Positions 55,569 through 64,000 of a stretch of DNA of 64,000 bases are shown here, in pieces; the first letter of the stretch is position 1; the number at the start of each line of letters is the position of its first letter. The notes under the pieces were generated by a model. The model saw only the letters and a list, made by a program, of their open reading frames with translations. It had not been told where the DNA came from and searched no databases. A program made the translations under genes and the position numbers. Origin of the DNA: Allobaculum stercoricanis DSM 13633 (lineage in GTDB: Bacteria > Bacillota_I > Bacilli_A > Erysipelotrichales > Erysipelotrichaceae); contig NZ_KB913034.1 in the NCBI RefSeq assembly GCF_000384195.1, positions 1,940,973 through 2,004,972 on the forward strand, read 5' to 3'.

Positions 55569-58100
55569 ATGTCTATCGATAAATCTCAATATTCTCCGAT
55601 GATGCAGCACTATCTTGAACTAAAAGAAGAGCATCCAGATGAAATCTTGTTTTACCGTCTCGGAGATTTTTACGAAATGTTTTTTGAAGATGCAGTAACT
55701 GTATCTCGCGAACTTGACCTCGTTTTAACTGGAAAAAACGCAGGCGCTGAAAAAGCACCGATGTGTGGTATTCCCCATCGGGCATACAAGAGTTACGTTT
55801 CTCGATTAGTGAAGAAAGGATATAAAGTTGCGATTTGCGAACAGCTTGAGGATCCCAAAGCATCCAAAGGGTTAGTAAAACGCGGAATCGTGAAAATCAT
55901 CACACCAGGGACGTTACTCGAAGATGAAAATAACCGTCAGTATGTGAACTACTTAGGTGTTGTGGCAACGGATAGCTGGAAAGCGTTGTTGTTGCTTTGT
56001 GAATTATCCACAGGGGAACTGCGCTATATTGAGCTAGAAAAATCTTTGAGTCAACTTCAAAACTTATTGAATGAATTTGAAGTCAAAGAGTTAATTGCGC
56101 CACGAAATTTGAATAAAACTTGGCAGAAAGCATTAGAACAAAGTCCCCTTGTTTTCTCCTTACAACAAGCTAAGCCATTAGCGCCAGAAGATGAATCGCT
56201 ATTACCGGTTCAAGATCCTTTGATGAAATCGACATTAGAAGTATTAATGGGTTATCTCCAATCTACCCAAATGCAGCATGCCGATCATTTAAGTCCCATG
56301 ACACCGATGTTTCCTTCAACCGCTATGGTTTTAGATCCGGAAACAAGACTTCATCTTGAATTGACCCGCTCGCTTTCGAGTAATGCTCATGCTCAATCGT
56401 TATGGGCATTTATGGATCAAACGCAATCCGCACTAGGGAGTCGTTTGCTTCGCGAATGGATTGAAGCACCTTTACTAGATCCAACGCAAATTATGCAACG
56501 CCAAGATGCGGTACAAACGTTATTGGATCAATTTTTAGTGCGGACCGATCTTAGGGATCACTTAGCTTACATTTATGATCTAGAACGTTTAGCAGCAAGG
56601 ATTAGCTATCGTTCAGCTTCTCCACGTGATGTATTGCAGCTATCGACATCGCTAGAACACGCTGCACCTATTTTAGAAATGGCGCAATGTTTGACGAGTT
56701 ATCCAGGACTGAAAGACGTACCGGATTGTCATGAACTTTATGAACAAATCAAAAGTGCGATTGTTCCGGAACCACCTTTAACGACAAAAGATGGAGAGTT
56801 CATTGCTCCAGGATATAACGAAAAACTCGACGAAATCCGTCGTTACGCCAATGAAAGTGACCAAGCTTTACGGGAATTGGAAGAAAGAGAAAGGGAACGG
56901 ACCGGAATTAAAGCATTAAAGATTGGATATAACCGTGTATTTGGTTATTACATTGAAGTGCGTAAAACATCTTTAGATCAAATTCTTCCTGAATATGGCT
57001 ATGTTCAAAAACAAACGCTAGCAAACGCAAGTCGTTTTACATTTGATGAACTCAAGCAACTAGAAGAAAAAATCTTGAGTGCCCAAGATCAAAAGATTTT
57101 ATTAGAACAAGAAATCTTTGATCAATTGCTCGATACGATTAAAGAAAATCTAGCAACCCTTCATGAACTCTCTAAAGCACTCGCTTTAATCGATGTACTT
57201 TGTTCACTTGCCAACCTCGCTAGTGAAAGAGGATATATTCGACCGGTTTTTTCTAGCGATCGCAACGTAGAAGTCATTGAAGGACGTCATCCCATTTTAG
57301 AGGCGAGAATGTCGGGATTTGTATCCAATAACTGGCTAATGCCTACAAAAACAGACGTATGTTTGGTGACTGGTCCCAATATGGGCGGTAAATCGACATG
57401 GCTTCGTCAAAACGCTTTACTCGTTGTCATGGCTCAAATGGGAAGCTTTATTCCTGCTCGACAAGCAACGCTGCCAATTTTTGATCGAATTTTTACTCGC
57501 ATTGGAGCAAGTGATGACTTACTTCAAGGAAAGTCGACATTTATGATGGAAATGATGGAAGCCAATAATGCTTTACGTCATGCCACTGAAAACTCGTTGA
57601 TTTTATTTGATGAAATCGGTCGCGGAACGGCTACATTTGATGGAATGGCTCTTGCCCAATCGATGATGGAATATATTGTCCAAGTTTTGAAATCGAAGAC
57701 GCTATTTTCCACGCACTATCATGAATTGACGACACTCGATCAAGATTTCCAATCGATCCAAAACGTCCATGTGGATGTGCAAGAAAAAAGAGGAGATATT
57801 CGCTTTTTATATCGCATCGTCGATGGCAAAGCGGATAAATCCTATGGTATTCATGTCGCAAAACTTGCCGGACTACCGCCACTAGTGATTAGTCGGGCAA
57901 GTGCGTTACTAGAACAATTTGAACAAAATAATCCAAATCAAAACTTCCAACCAAGCTTATTTGTGATGGATCCAAAAGAAGTAGAACGACTGAATTTTAT
58001 TGAAGAAGTCAAAAACATTGATCCAGATGAATTAAGTGCCAAAGAAGCGTTGGATTTGATTTATTCATTGAAAACAAAAGCTGAAAAAGTCAGTGATTAA
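55569..58100 (+). CDS. mutS: DNA mismatch repair protein MutS
   Basis: MutS recognises mismatches and recruits MutL. The 843-residue protein has the mismatch-probing FYEMF motif (Phe-x-Glu, about 33-37), the connector, lever and clamp domains, and the ATPase domain with VTGPNMGGKSTWLRQ (Walker A, about 605-620), FDEIGRGTATFDG (Walker B/signature, usually GRGTSTFDG) and STHYHEL. I chose ATG 55569 because the sequence matches MutS from here; the frame upstream is open but unlike MutS. Probably leaderless. A 14-pair hairpin separates it from mutL. Confidence 0.95.
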   Translation: MSIDKSQYSPMMQHYLELKEEHPDEILFYRLGDFYEMFFEDAVTVSRELDLVLTGKNAGAEKAPMCGIPHRAYKSYVSRLVKKGYKVAICEQLEDPKASKGLVKRGIVKIITPGTLLEDENNRQYVNYLGVVATDSWKALLLLCELSTGELRYIELEKSLSQLQNLLNEFEVKELIAPRNLNKTWQKALEQSPLVFSLQQAKPLAPEDESLLPVQDPLMKSTLEVLMGYLQSTQMQHADHLSPMTPMFPSTAMVLDPETRLHLELTRSLSSNAHAQSLWAFMDQTQSALGSRLLREWIEAPLLDPTQIMQRQDAVQTLLDQFLVRTDLRDHLAYIYDLERLAARISYRSASPRDVLQLSTSLEHAAPILEMAQCLTSYPGLKDVPDCHELYEQIKSAIVPEPPLTTKDGEFIAPGYNEKLDEIRRYANESDQALRELEERERERTGIKALKIGYNRVFGYYIEVRKTSLDQILPEYGYVQKQTLANASRFTFDELKQLEEKILSAQDQKILLEQEIFDQLLDTIKENLATLHELSKALALIDVLCSLANLASERGYIRPVFSSDRNVEVIEGRHPILEARMSGFVSNNWLMPTKTDVCLVTGPNMGGKSTWLRQNALLVVMAQMGSFIPARQATLPIFDRIFTRIGASDDLLQGKSTFMMEMMEANNALRHATENSLILFDEIGRGTATFDGMALAQSMMEYIVQVLKSKTLFSTHYHELTTLDQDFQSIQNVHVDVQEKRGDIRFLYRIVDGKADKSYGIHVAKLAGLPPLVISRASALLEQFEQNNPNQNFQPSLFVMDPKEVERLNFIEEVKNIDPDELSAKEALDLIYSLKTKAEKVSD

Positions 58101-58113
58101 AACAATACAATCT

Positions 58114-58148
58114 AAGAAAATCCAGTGAATGGATCACTGGATTTTCTT
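58114..58148 (+). terminator. hairpin between mutS and mutL
   Basis: AAGAAAATCCAGTG and CACTGGATTTTCTT form a perfect 14-pair stem with a 7-base loop. The T-rich 3' arm has no clean T-run after it, so it may attenuate or stabilise mRNA rather than end it. Confidence 0.7.
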
Positions 58149-58166
58149 GTAAAAGAGGAGGTATTT

Positions 58167-60212
58167 ATGGGACTGATTCATGTATTAGATCCGCATTTAA
58201 CGAATATGATTGCGGCAGGCGAAGTCGTTGATCGGCCAGTAAATATCGTTAAAGAATGCGTAGAAAATTCCTTAGATGCAGGGGCAACGAAAATTGATAT
58301 CGAAGTATTTGAAGGAGGAATTTCCTCAATCTCAATCACAGATGATGGTTGTGGAATGAGTTATGACGATGCTAGAGTCGCTTTTCGTCGTCATGCCACA
58401 AGCAAGATCAAAAGCGAAGAACAACTATTCGCCATTGCGACAATGGGATTTCGAGGCGAAGCATTACCTTCCATTGCCTCAGTTGCTAAAGTTGTTTGTA
58501 CGACTTGCGATGGGCAAGAAGGAACACGCATTGAATTCGAATATGGGGAACTCAAAAGCTGGGATCATGTCGATGCTCCACAAGGAACACGCATTACAGT
58601 CAGTGGCTTATTTTTAAAGACGCCAGCTCGTTTTAAATATTTAAAAAAGCCGACTTATGAATTTTCGATCATTGCCGATACGGTCAATCGCCTCGCTTTA
58701 GCGCATCCGGAAGTGCGCTTTACTTTACACCACGACAATCGTTTAGTGTTTCAAACGAGTGGCCGAAATGATCGTCGAGAAATTCTGTATCAGATGTTTG
58801 GTTTAGTCCCTTCCAAAGAAGCGGTGGAATTTTTTAAACAATCGGATGACTTTACGATTAATGGTTATGCAATGCAACCTAGTGTAAACCGGGCTTCTAA
58901 AAACTATATTTACATTTGTATGAATGGCAGAACGATTCGTTCATGGCCAGTCACCAAAGCAGTGATCGAAGGCTATCGGGAATATATGCCCAAAGATCGT
59001 TATCCGATTTGTTACATCAACATCACAACGGACTATCAGCTTGTAGATGTGAACGTGCACCCGAATAAATTAGAAGTTCGTATTTCTAAAGAAGAATATT
59101 TAACCCAACTGATTGTTGATACGATTCATGAATTGTTTGAAGAAGAGATCCAAGTTCCACAAATTCGCGCAGCTAAGCCAAATTCCGAACAATTAGAAGC
59201 AGAATTGACTTATCCTACACATCGACAATGGGAAATGAATTCGACAATTCAAATGCCGGTATCGAAAACTAAACCAGGTTATCCTAATGGACTTGAGCCA
59301 AATCGCGCTGAAGAACTCTTCGACTTGCAACAAACGAAAAAATATGAAAATCAGATTTTTAATCAGAAAGATAAAGAACCCATTTTCTTAAAAGAAACGC
59401 TACAAGATCCGGCCAAAATGTTGATTCAAGATCAAAAAAACGAAGGGTGGAATAGACCACAATCCAAACCGGTTGCAAATACACCATCTTATGGATCAAA
59501 AGCGTCAGTTCAAAGCAATTTCAATCGAGTAAATTCGACTGTAAAACCAACAACACAACTTGTTTCCAATATGGAACCTCAACAAAAAATTGGCTATCCA
59601 ACTGGACAAGAACCAAAACATAAAGCAAATGAATTTTTCTTGAATCTGAAAATCATCGGACAATTAAAAGAATCCTACATTTTGTGCGAAGGTCCTGATG
59701 GATTAGTTATTGTCGACCAACATGCGGCAGCCGAACGTGCGAATTTTGAGCGCATTCAAAGAGAATTTGAAAAGCCAGTTACAGTGACGCAACCGCTATT
59801 AGTGCCGATTTCTATTCCACTTTCGAGTGATTTAATTGCGAATATCGGTGATTTAAATGAAAAGACTGCTTTTTATGGTTTGAAGTTTCATGTCGTAGAT
59901 GATTATACCGTTGAATTGAGGGAAGAACCTTCTTGGATGACGTTGGTAGATCAACAAAAAACACTCGAAGATTTATTCACTTGGTTTCAGCAACATCAAA
60001 TTGTTGATGTCAAAGAATTAAGACGGCATATGATTGCCACTTGCGCTTGTCATTCCTCGATCCGTTTTAACCATGCGCTCAGTATGGATCAAATGGAAAG
60101 TATTCTTGAAGATCTCGTGCAATGCGATCAACCGTATCATTGTCCACATGGCAGACCGACTGTAGTCTCCATGTCATTAAAAGAACTAGCAAAGGAGTTT
60201 GAACGTGTCTAA
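58167..60212 (+). CDS. mutL: DNA mismatch repair protein MutL
   Basis: MutL is 681 residues long. The N-terminal GHKL ATPase has IAAGEVVDRPVNIVKECVENSLDAGA (about 14-39), DDGCGM and GFRGEALPSI. A variable linker (about 340-480, Gln/Pro/Asn-rich) follows. The C-terminal endonuclease-type domain has IVDQHAAAERANFE (DQHA-x2-E-x4-E metal motif), ATCACHSSIRFNH and CPHGRPT. The DQHAxxERxxxE motif means nicking activity is expected, as in species without MutH. The start at 58167 is chosen for GAGGAGG five bases before it. Confidence 0.95.
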   Translation: MGLIHVLDPHLTNMIAAGEVVDRPVNIVKECVENSLDAGATKIDIEVFEGGISSISITDDGCGMSYDDARVAFRRHATSKIKSEEQLFAIATMGFRGEALPSIASVAKVVCTTCDGQEGTRIEFEYGELKSWDHVDAPQGTRITVSGLFLKTPARFKYLKKPTYEFSIIADTVNRLALAHPEVRFTLHHDNRLVFQTSGRNDRREILYQMFGLVPSKEAVEFFKQSDDFTINGYAMQPSVNRASKNYIYICMNGRTIRSWPVTKAVIEGYREYMPKDRYPICYINITTDYQLVDVNVHPNKLEVRISKEEYLTQLIVDTIHELFEEEIQVPQIRAAKPNSEQLEAELTYPTHRQWEMNSTIQMPVSKTKPGYPNGLEPNRAEELFDLQQTKKYENQIFNQKDKEPIFLKETLQDPAKMLIQDQKNEGWNRPQSKPVANTPSYGSKASVQSNFNRVNSTVKPTTQLVSNMEPQQKIGYPTGQEPKHKANEFFLNLKIIGQLKESYILCEGPDGLVIVDQHAAAERANFERIQREFEKPVTVTQPLLVPISIPLSSDLIANIGDLNEKTAFYGLKFHVVDDYTVELREEPSWMTLVDQQKTLEDLFTWFQQHQIVDVKELRRHMIATCACHSSIRFNHALSMDQMESILEDLVQCDQPYHCPHGRPTVVSMSLKELAKEFERV

Positions 60213-61107
60213 AGTCATTGCGATTGTTGGGCCAACCGCATCAGGGAAAAGTTCGTTATCCATCCTCGCCGCAAAACGACTTGGCGGAGAAATTATTTCT
60301 GCCGATTCAATGCAGGTCTATCAAGGAATGGATATCGGAACGGCCAAAATTACAAATGAAGAAATGGAAGGAGTTGCGCATCATTTAATCGATATTCAAC
60401 CGTTAAATGAAGCATGGAACGTGAAGCTCTTCCAACAAATGTGCCGTCAAAAAATAGAAGAAATTCAAGCACGCAATCATGTTCCTATTCTTTGTGGGGG
60501 AACAGGCTTATATGTCAAAGCGGCATTATATGATTACGCTTTTGAAGAAGAAGATCCTAATGAAGCCAAAATTATGGCTGAAATTTCGAGTTGGAGTAAT
60601 GAACAACTTTTTGCTTATCTCGAACAAGAAGATCCACAATCCCTCGAAAAAATACATCCCAACAATCGCCAGAGACTGTTGCGCGCGGTCGTGATGGCAA
60701 AATCGGGTAAACGAAAATCAGATCGAGAAGCGAATCAAAAACATGAACCAATTTATGATGTGTATATGATTGGCTTAAAAGACGATCGCCAAATCGAAAT
60801 TGAACGAATTGATCAACGTGTAGATCAAATGTTCGAACAAGGATTGGCCGATGAAGTCAAACGTTTATTCAGTACTCCAGAAAGTCGTTCTTGGAATAGT
60901 TTCCAAGGCATTGGCTACAAAGAGTTTTTAGGCTGGTTAGAAGGAAAAGAAGATTTGGATTCTGTTCGGGAACAAATCAAAATTCATACTCGTCAATATG
61001 CCAGAAGACAAATGACGTGGTTTAACCATCAAATGCCAGTACATTGGTATAAACCAAGTCAAAAAGAAGAAATCTTACAAGATCTTGAGGAATGGTATGG
61101 CAGATAG
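60205..61107 (+). CDS. miaA: tRNA dimethylallyltransferase
   Basis: MiaA adds the dimethylallyl group to A37 of tRNAs reading U-starting codons. The 300-residue protein has the P-loop AIVGPTASGKSSLS (about 5-18), ISADSMQVYQGMDIGTAK (about 33-50), HHLID and LCGGTGLYVKA (about 94-104). I chose the GTG start with AAAGGAG six bases upstream, within mutL; it overlaps the mutL end by eight bases, showing coupling. The mutS-mutL-miaA order is widespread in bacteria. Confidence 0.94.
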   Translation: MSKVIAIVGPTASGKSSLSILAAKRLGGEIISADSMQVYQGMDIGTAKITNEEMEGVAHHLIDIQPLNEAWNVKLFQQMCRQKIEEIQARNHVPILCGGTGLYVKAALYDYAFEEEDPNEAKIMAEISSWSNEQLFAYLEQEDPQSLEKIHPNNRQRLLRAVVMAKSGKRKSDREANQKHEPIYDVYMIGLKDDRQIEIERIDQRVDQMFEQGLADEVKRLFSTPESRSWNSFQGIGYKEFLGWLEGKEDLDSVREQIKIHTRQYARRQMTWFNHQMPVHWYKPSQKEEILQDLEEWYGR

Positions 61108-61783
61108 TTTAGATCGAGCAACGCTGTTATACGGCAAACGGGCAATTGAAACACTCGAACAAGCAACTGTCGCGGTAGTTGGATGTGGGGGTGTTGGTGG
61201 CTTTGCGATTGAAGCTTTGGCCAGAAGTGGTGTGGGAACATTGATTTTAATTGATAAAGATGTCGTTGAACCGACCAATCTCAACCGGCAACTTTGCGCT
61301 TTGACAAGTACTATCGATCAGCCCAAAACAGAAATTTTTAAAGCGCGAATTGCGACAATACGCCCACAAACCAAGGTGATTGTTCATACGGGATGGTACG
61401 ATGAAAACCTCAACGATTGGTTGCAACAATGTCATCCAGACTATATTTTGGATTGTATCGATTCCATGCGTTCTAAACAAGAACTCATCAAATTTGCACT
61501 CGATCAGAAAATTCCCATTATTTGCAGTATGGGCATGGCAAGACGTAAAGATCCTTTACAAATCCAACTTTGCGAATTAGAACAAACGCAAAACGATCCA
61601 ATGGCCAGAAGACTTCGCCAATGGAAACGGAAAGAAAAAATCAAAACTAAAATTATGACCGTTTGTTCTAAAGAATTGCCGATGGACATGGAACCGGATC
61701 AAAGTTTACCATCTTCAATTTTTGTTCCTGCAAGTGCAGGCTTAGCGATGGCCGCAAAATGTATTGAAGACTTAACGAATTAA
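61097..61783 (+). CDS. tcdA: tRNA threonylcarbamoyladenosine dehydratase
   Basis: TcdA cyclises t6A37 in tRNA, forming ct6A. This E1-like ThiF family protein of 228 residues has the nucleotide-binding VAVVGCGGVGGFAIEALARSG (about 26-46), DKDVVEPTNLNRQ (about 54-66) and ILDCIDSMRSK (about 120-130) marks. The start at 61097 has GAGGAA upstream; it overlaps miaA by 11 bases. With miaA it forms a pair of A37 tRNA modification genes behind mutSL. E1-like enzymes of unknown substrate are the alternative reading. Confidence 0.9.
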   Translation: MADSLDRATLLYGKRAIETLEQATVAVVGCGGVGGFAIEALARSGVGTLILIDKDVVEPTNLNRQLCALTSTIDQPKTEIFKARIATIRPQTKVIVHTGWYDENLNDWLQQCHPDYILDCIDSMRSKQELIKFALDQKIPIICSMGMARRKDPLQIQLCELEQTQNDPMARRLRQWKRKEKIKTKIMTVCSKELPMDMEPDQSLPSSIFVPASAGLAMAAKCIEDLTN

Positions 61784-61812
61784 GGATCCCCAAGAAAACC
61801 TGCGCTTCAAAT

Positions 61813-61841
61813 TTGCGAAAAGTGTAAGTTTATTAGATAAT
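61813..61841 (+). promoter_or_regulatory. promoter of the CNNM/CorC transporter gene
   Basis: TTGCGA (61813-61818), a 17-base spacer and GATAAT (61836-61841) would start a leader of about 138 bases ahead of the transporter gene. Confidence 0.7.
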
Positions 61842-61884
61842 GCATGGCAATTACTAAATTGAAAAAGGAGAAATAAAGTTAAAA

Positions 61885-62004
61885 ATGGAAAATAGTAGTG
61901 ACTACCACAGTACATGTGATTCTCAAAAAGCGGATGACCCGCTGCTTAATCACGATGTAACAATGATGAATCAAGGAGGGTGCTTATGTCTGGATCAACA
62001 GTAG
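61885..62004 (+). CDS. candidate upstream ORF in the transporter leader
   Basis: This 39-codon frame (ATG 61885 to TAG 62004) begins MENSSDYHSTCDSQK and overlaps the first codons of the transporter gene in another frame. A GGAG sequence lies 14 bases upstream, farther than usual. A small AGCGG/CCGCT hairpin sits inside it (about 61929-61943). It may be a leader peptide regulating the transporter or chance. Confidence 0.35.
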   Translation: MENSSDYHSTCDSQKADDPLLNHDVTMMNQGGCLCLDQQ

Positions 62005-63320
62005 TACAAGTGACCACTCTCATTGTCTTATTGTTATTATCGGCATTTTTCTCATCAGCTGAAACGGCATTAGTTGGTGTCAGCAAAATCAGAATTCGAA
62101 CCCTTGCCGACCAAGGGAATCGACGTGCCCAAATCGTTTTGAAAATCTATGAAGATGAAGGAAAGATGTTGTCGGCCATTTTGATCGGGAACAACTTAGT
62201 CAATACCTTCATGGCTTCTTTAGCTTCGATGATTGCTTATAACTTTGGTGGCTATGCCGTATCGATTGCGACATTCTTAATCACGTTTCTGATTTTAGTT
62301 TTTGGTGAAATTACACCAAAGACATTTGCAACAAGTAAACCGGAAAAATTTGCGCTTGCTTATGCGCCAGTGATTTTATTCATGATTCGCATCATGACTC
62401 CGGTTATTTGGTTTGTGAATATCTTTTCATCGATCATTTTACGCTTGCTTGGTATGAAGAAAACCGCCAAAAATGCGGCGATTACAGAAAGTGAACTGCA
62501 TACAATTTTAGATGTTTCTCATGAAGAAGGCGTCATCGAAACAGAAGAACGCGATATGATTCGTAACGTATTCGAGTTTACAGAGGCTAAAGCAAGTCAA
62601 ATTATGGTCCCTCGTGTCCATGTGACGATGATTGATGTGAATGCAACCCGTGATGAGCTTGAACGCATTTATAAACGTGATCACTATACGAGAGTACCTG
62701 TTTATGAAGGGACTCCTGATAACATCATCGGAATTGTGAATATGAAAGATTTATTGTTCACAAATCCCAATGAGCCATTTGATTTACGTAAGCTATTGCG
62801 TAAACCTTATTTCACAATTGAAAATAAAGGAATTAATGAGCTTTTATCCGAACTTCAAAAAGACCAATACAACATGACGATTGTCTTAGATGAATATGGA
62901 GAATTAGCTGGAATTTTAACAGTCGAAGATATCATTGAAGAAATCATTGGCGAAGTCCAAGACGAATTCGATGGTGCGGAAAACGAAAACATTCAAAAAA
63001 TTGAACCGAATAAATTCAAAGTCAAAGGTTATATTTCCTTGCATGACTTGAATGATGAATTGGATCTTGAATTAGAAAGTGAAGATTATGATTCGATTGG
63101 TGGTTTGATCATCGAATCGTTAGGCCGATTCCCAACACTTGGAGAATCCGTTGAACTCGAACATGGAGTAAAAGCCCGTGTCATTAACCTACAAAAAAAT
63201 CGAATTGAACAAGTAATTTTAGAACTTCCGCCAAAAGAAGAACCAAATCAAGAACCAAAATCGGACGAAAAACCAGTAAAGGAACGTCATATGTTGCGCT
63301 CGGAACCAACTAAAAAATAG
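61986..63320 (+). CDS. HlyC/CorC (CNNM) family transporter with CBS domains
   Basis: This 444-residue protein has a DUF21 (CNNM) membrane domain (about 1-190), with about four hydrophobic segments and the SSAETALVGVSKIRI signature (about 24-38). A pair of CBS domains (about 200-320, including QIMVPRVHVTMI and TRVPVYEGTPDNIIGIVNMKDLL) and a C-terminal CorC_HlyC domain follow (about 335-420, with YDSIGGLIIESLGRFP). The family exports magnesium or other divalent cations, or protects from them. The start at 61986 has AAGGAGG six bases upstream. The C-terminal tail is Pro/Glu/Lys-rich. Confidence 0.93.
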   Translation: MSGSTVVQVTTLIVLLLLSAFFSSAETALVGVSKIRIRTLADQGNRRAQIVLKIYEDEGKMLSAILIGNNLVNTFMASLASMIAYNFGGYAVSIATFLITFLILVFGEITPKTFATSKPEKFALAYAPVILFMIRIMTPVIWFVNIFSSIILRLLGMKKTAKNAAITESELHTILDVSHEEGVIETEERDMIRNVFEFTEAKASQIMVPRVHVTMIDVNATRDELERIYKRDHYTRVPVYEGTPDNIIGIVNMKDLLFTNPNEPFDLRKLLRKPYFTIENKGINELLSELQKDQYNMTIVLDEYGELAGILTVEDIIEEIIGEVQDEFDGAENENIQKIEPNKFKVKGYISLHDLNDELDLELESEDYDSIGGLIIESLGRFPTLGESVELEHGVKARVINLQKNRIEQVILELPPKEEPNQEPKSDEKPVKERHMLRSEPTKK

Positions 63321-63379
63321 AGTGGCAGGATCAAAAAATCTGATTTTCATCGGATTGATCAGATATTTAAAATAAATAG

Positions 63380-63425
63380 AAAGCCCAAATGAATCTAAAT
63401 TGCGATTCATTTGGGCTTTTTTTTA
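63380..63425 (+). terminator. terminator of the CNNM transporter gene
   Basis: AAGCCCAAATGAATC pairs with GATTCATTTGGGCTT over 15 bases, followed by eight T. The A-run is weak on the other side, so it acts mainly on the plus strand. Confidence 0.93.
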
Positions 63426-63458
63426 GTTGGATACATCGCACGAAAAAACAATAAAAAT

Positions 63459-64000
63459 GGCTCTATGGAAAATCGTGTGGGATCATCTATGAATTAAGCT
63501 GATCGATAACGACTCATGTCAATTAACTTCAAGAAGAAATATTCGTCATCTCGAAAACCATAAGACATTCTTCGAACCGTTTTGATTCTATTATTGATCC
63601 CTTCTATTTTGCCATTAGACAAGCGTAGAATCGCATGACTAATCAATCCATTCCAGTGTTTGAGGATTAAGTTAGAGAACCATTTAAAATGTTCATTCTT
63701 TGTCGCATTGCAGATTTCTACAATATGCGTAAGATGATTTGCCATTGTATTTTCGTCACTTGTCGCATATGCCTCTTTTAGTTCTTCTTTAATGAGATCT
63801 ATGGCGAAAAATAGTTCGTTCTCTTTCAATAGTTGTTTATATTTCTTCATTAACCCGCCTTTGCGAATTTTGGGTTCTTTTCGAAATAGGACATGACCAG
63901 AATCAAGAAGAGTTCCTTGACTCGCTAACGCATCCTTCCTTTCAAGTGTTTCTGGAGAGGATAGAAGAATATATCGGGTTTGTTTTAATGAACGAGCCTT
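63459..64000 (-). mobile_element. ISL3-family-like insertion sequence, 3' end only
   Basis: A partial ISL3-type transposase is encoded on the minus strand, running off the window. The likely terminal inverted repeat starts GGCTCTATGG at 63459, the GGCTCT start being typical of ISL3-family ends. The other end, and any 8-base target duplication, is outside the window (the flanking bases here are ATAAAAAT). Confidence 0.75.
63494..64000 (-). CDS. ISL3 family transposase, C-terminal part (cut by window edge)
   Basis: The minus-strand frame is open from the window edge to the stop at 63494, giving 168 residues of a longer protein. It contains the C-terminal DDE_Tnp_ISL3 features: LSNGKIEGINNRIKTVRRMSYGFRDDEYFFLKL, with the final catalytic Glu in GKIEGINN. 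The frame reads without interruption, so this part is intact. It lies behind the transporter terminator, in a spot that does not disturb neighbouring genes. Confidence 0.9.
   Translation of the reverse strand, partial: KARSLKQTRYILLSSPETLERKDALASQGTLLDSGHVLFRKEPKIRKGGLMKKYKQLLKENELFFAIDLIKEELKEAYATSDENTMANHLTHIVEICNATKNEHFKWFSNLILKHWNGLISHAILRLSNGKIEGINNRIKTVRRMSYGFRDDEYFFLKLIDMSRYRSA

Overview
The window is the chromosomal replication-origin region of a low-GC Firmicute (Bacillota), most likely an Erysipelotrichaceae (class Erysipelotrichia) bacterium. The 16S rRNA, gene order, AT-rich code and Gram-positive gene complement (delta subunit of RNA polymerase, ComFA, lipoprotein-type YidC, SEDS protein, RqcP, KhpB) all agree. 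The family is inferred from the 16S and from protein style, not from a database search. Almost all housekeeping genes point away from a putative oriC at about 33.8-34.7 kb: minus strand to its left, plus strand to its right.

Left arm (1-33.7 kb). It opens with a minus-strand rRNA operon: 5' part of 23S, tRNA-less spacer, complete 16S, boxA and a strong promoter. Next come a YitT-type membrane protein, a CapA-like protein with xpt, a Cof-type phosphatase, map, prmC-prfA, galU, tatD, prs with a GlmU that lacks its acetyltransferase half, a large membrane coiled-coil protein of unknown function, comFA with a degenerate comFC, rpmE, a DUF5662 gene, the rsmG-parA-parB operon, a DUF4230 gene, rpoE, argS with a DUF1934 gene, an HD phosphohydrolase, rqcP, mfd, pth, then khpB-yidC-rnpA-rpmH against the origin.

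Origin and right arm (33.8-64 kb). The rpmH-dnaA gap holds one perfect DnaA box plus an array of a related 9-mer, TTTTCCCCA. The replication block dnaA, dnaN, yaaA(S4)-recF-gyrB-gyrA follows, then serS, a lipoprotein gene, the SRP RNA (ffs), tadA, dnaX (with a perfect parS site inside it) and recR. A 950-base AT-rich region full of ATATGAAT/ATTCATAT words precedes a helix-turn-helix/coiled-coil protein that may tether DNA to the membrane. Then come a CYTH protein, nadK, a RodA/FtsW-type protein, the mutS-mutL-miaA-tcdA group, a CNNM/CorC-type transporter with a structured leader and a candidate upstream ORF, and the 3' end of an ISL3-like insertion sequence cut by the window edge.

How the genes fit together: the window carries initiation (dnaA, oriC), the clamp and clamp loader (dnaN, dnaX), topology (gyrAB), repair (recF, recR, mutSL, mfd), segregation (parAB plus parS, perhaps the coiled-coil protein) and translation or tRNA maturation (rpmH, rpmE, rnpA, pth, prfA, prmC, argS, serS, tadA, miaA, tcdA, map). 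Two features run through the window. Many promoters are of the extended -10 type (TGnTATAAT). Several genes (rsmG, the DUF4230 gene, the DUF1934 gene, the DUF5662 gene, tadA, mutS) have such a -10 box directly before the start codon and no Shine-Dalgarno sequence, which suggests leaderless mRNAs.
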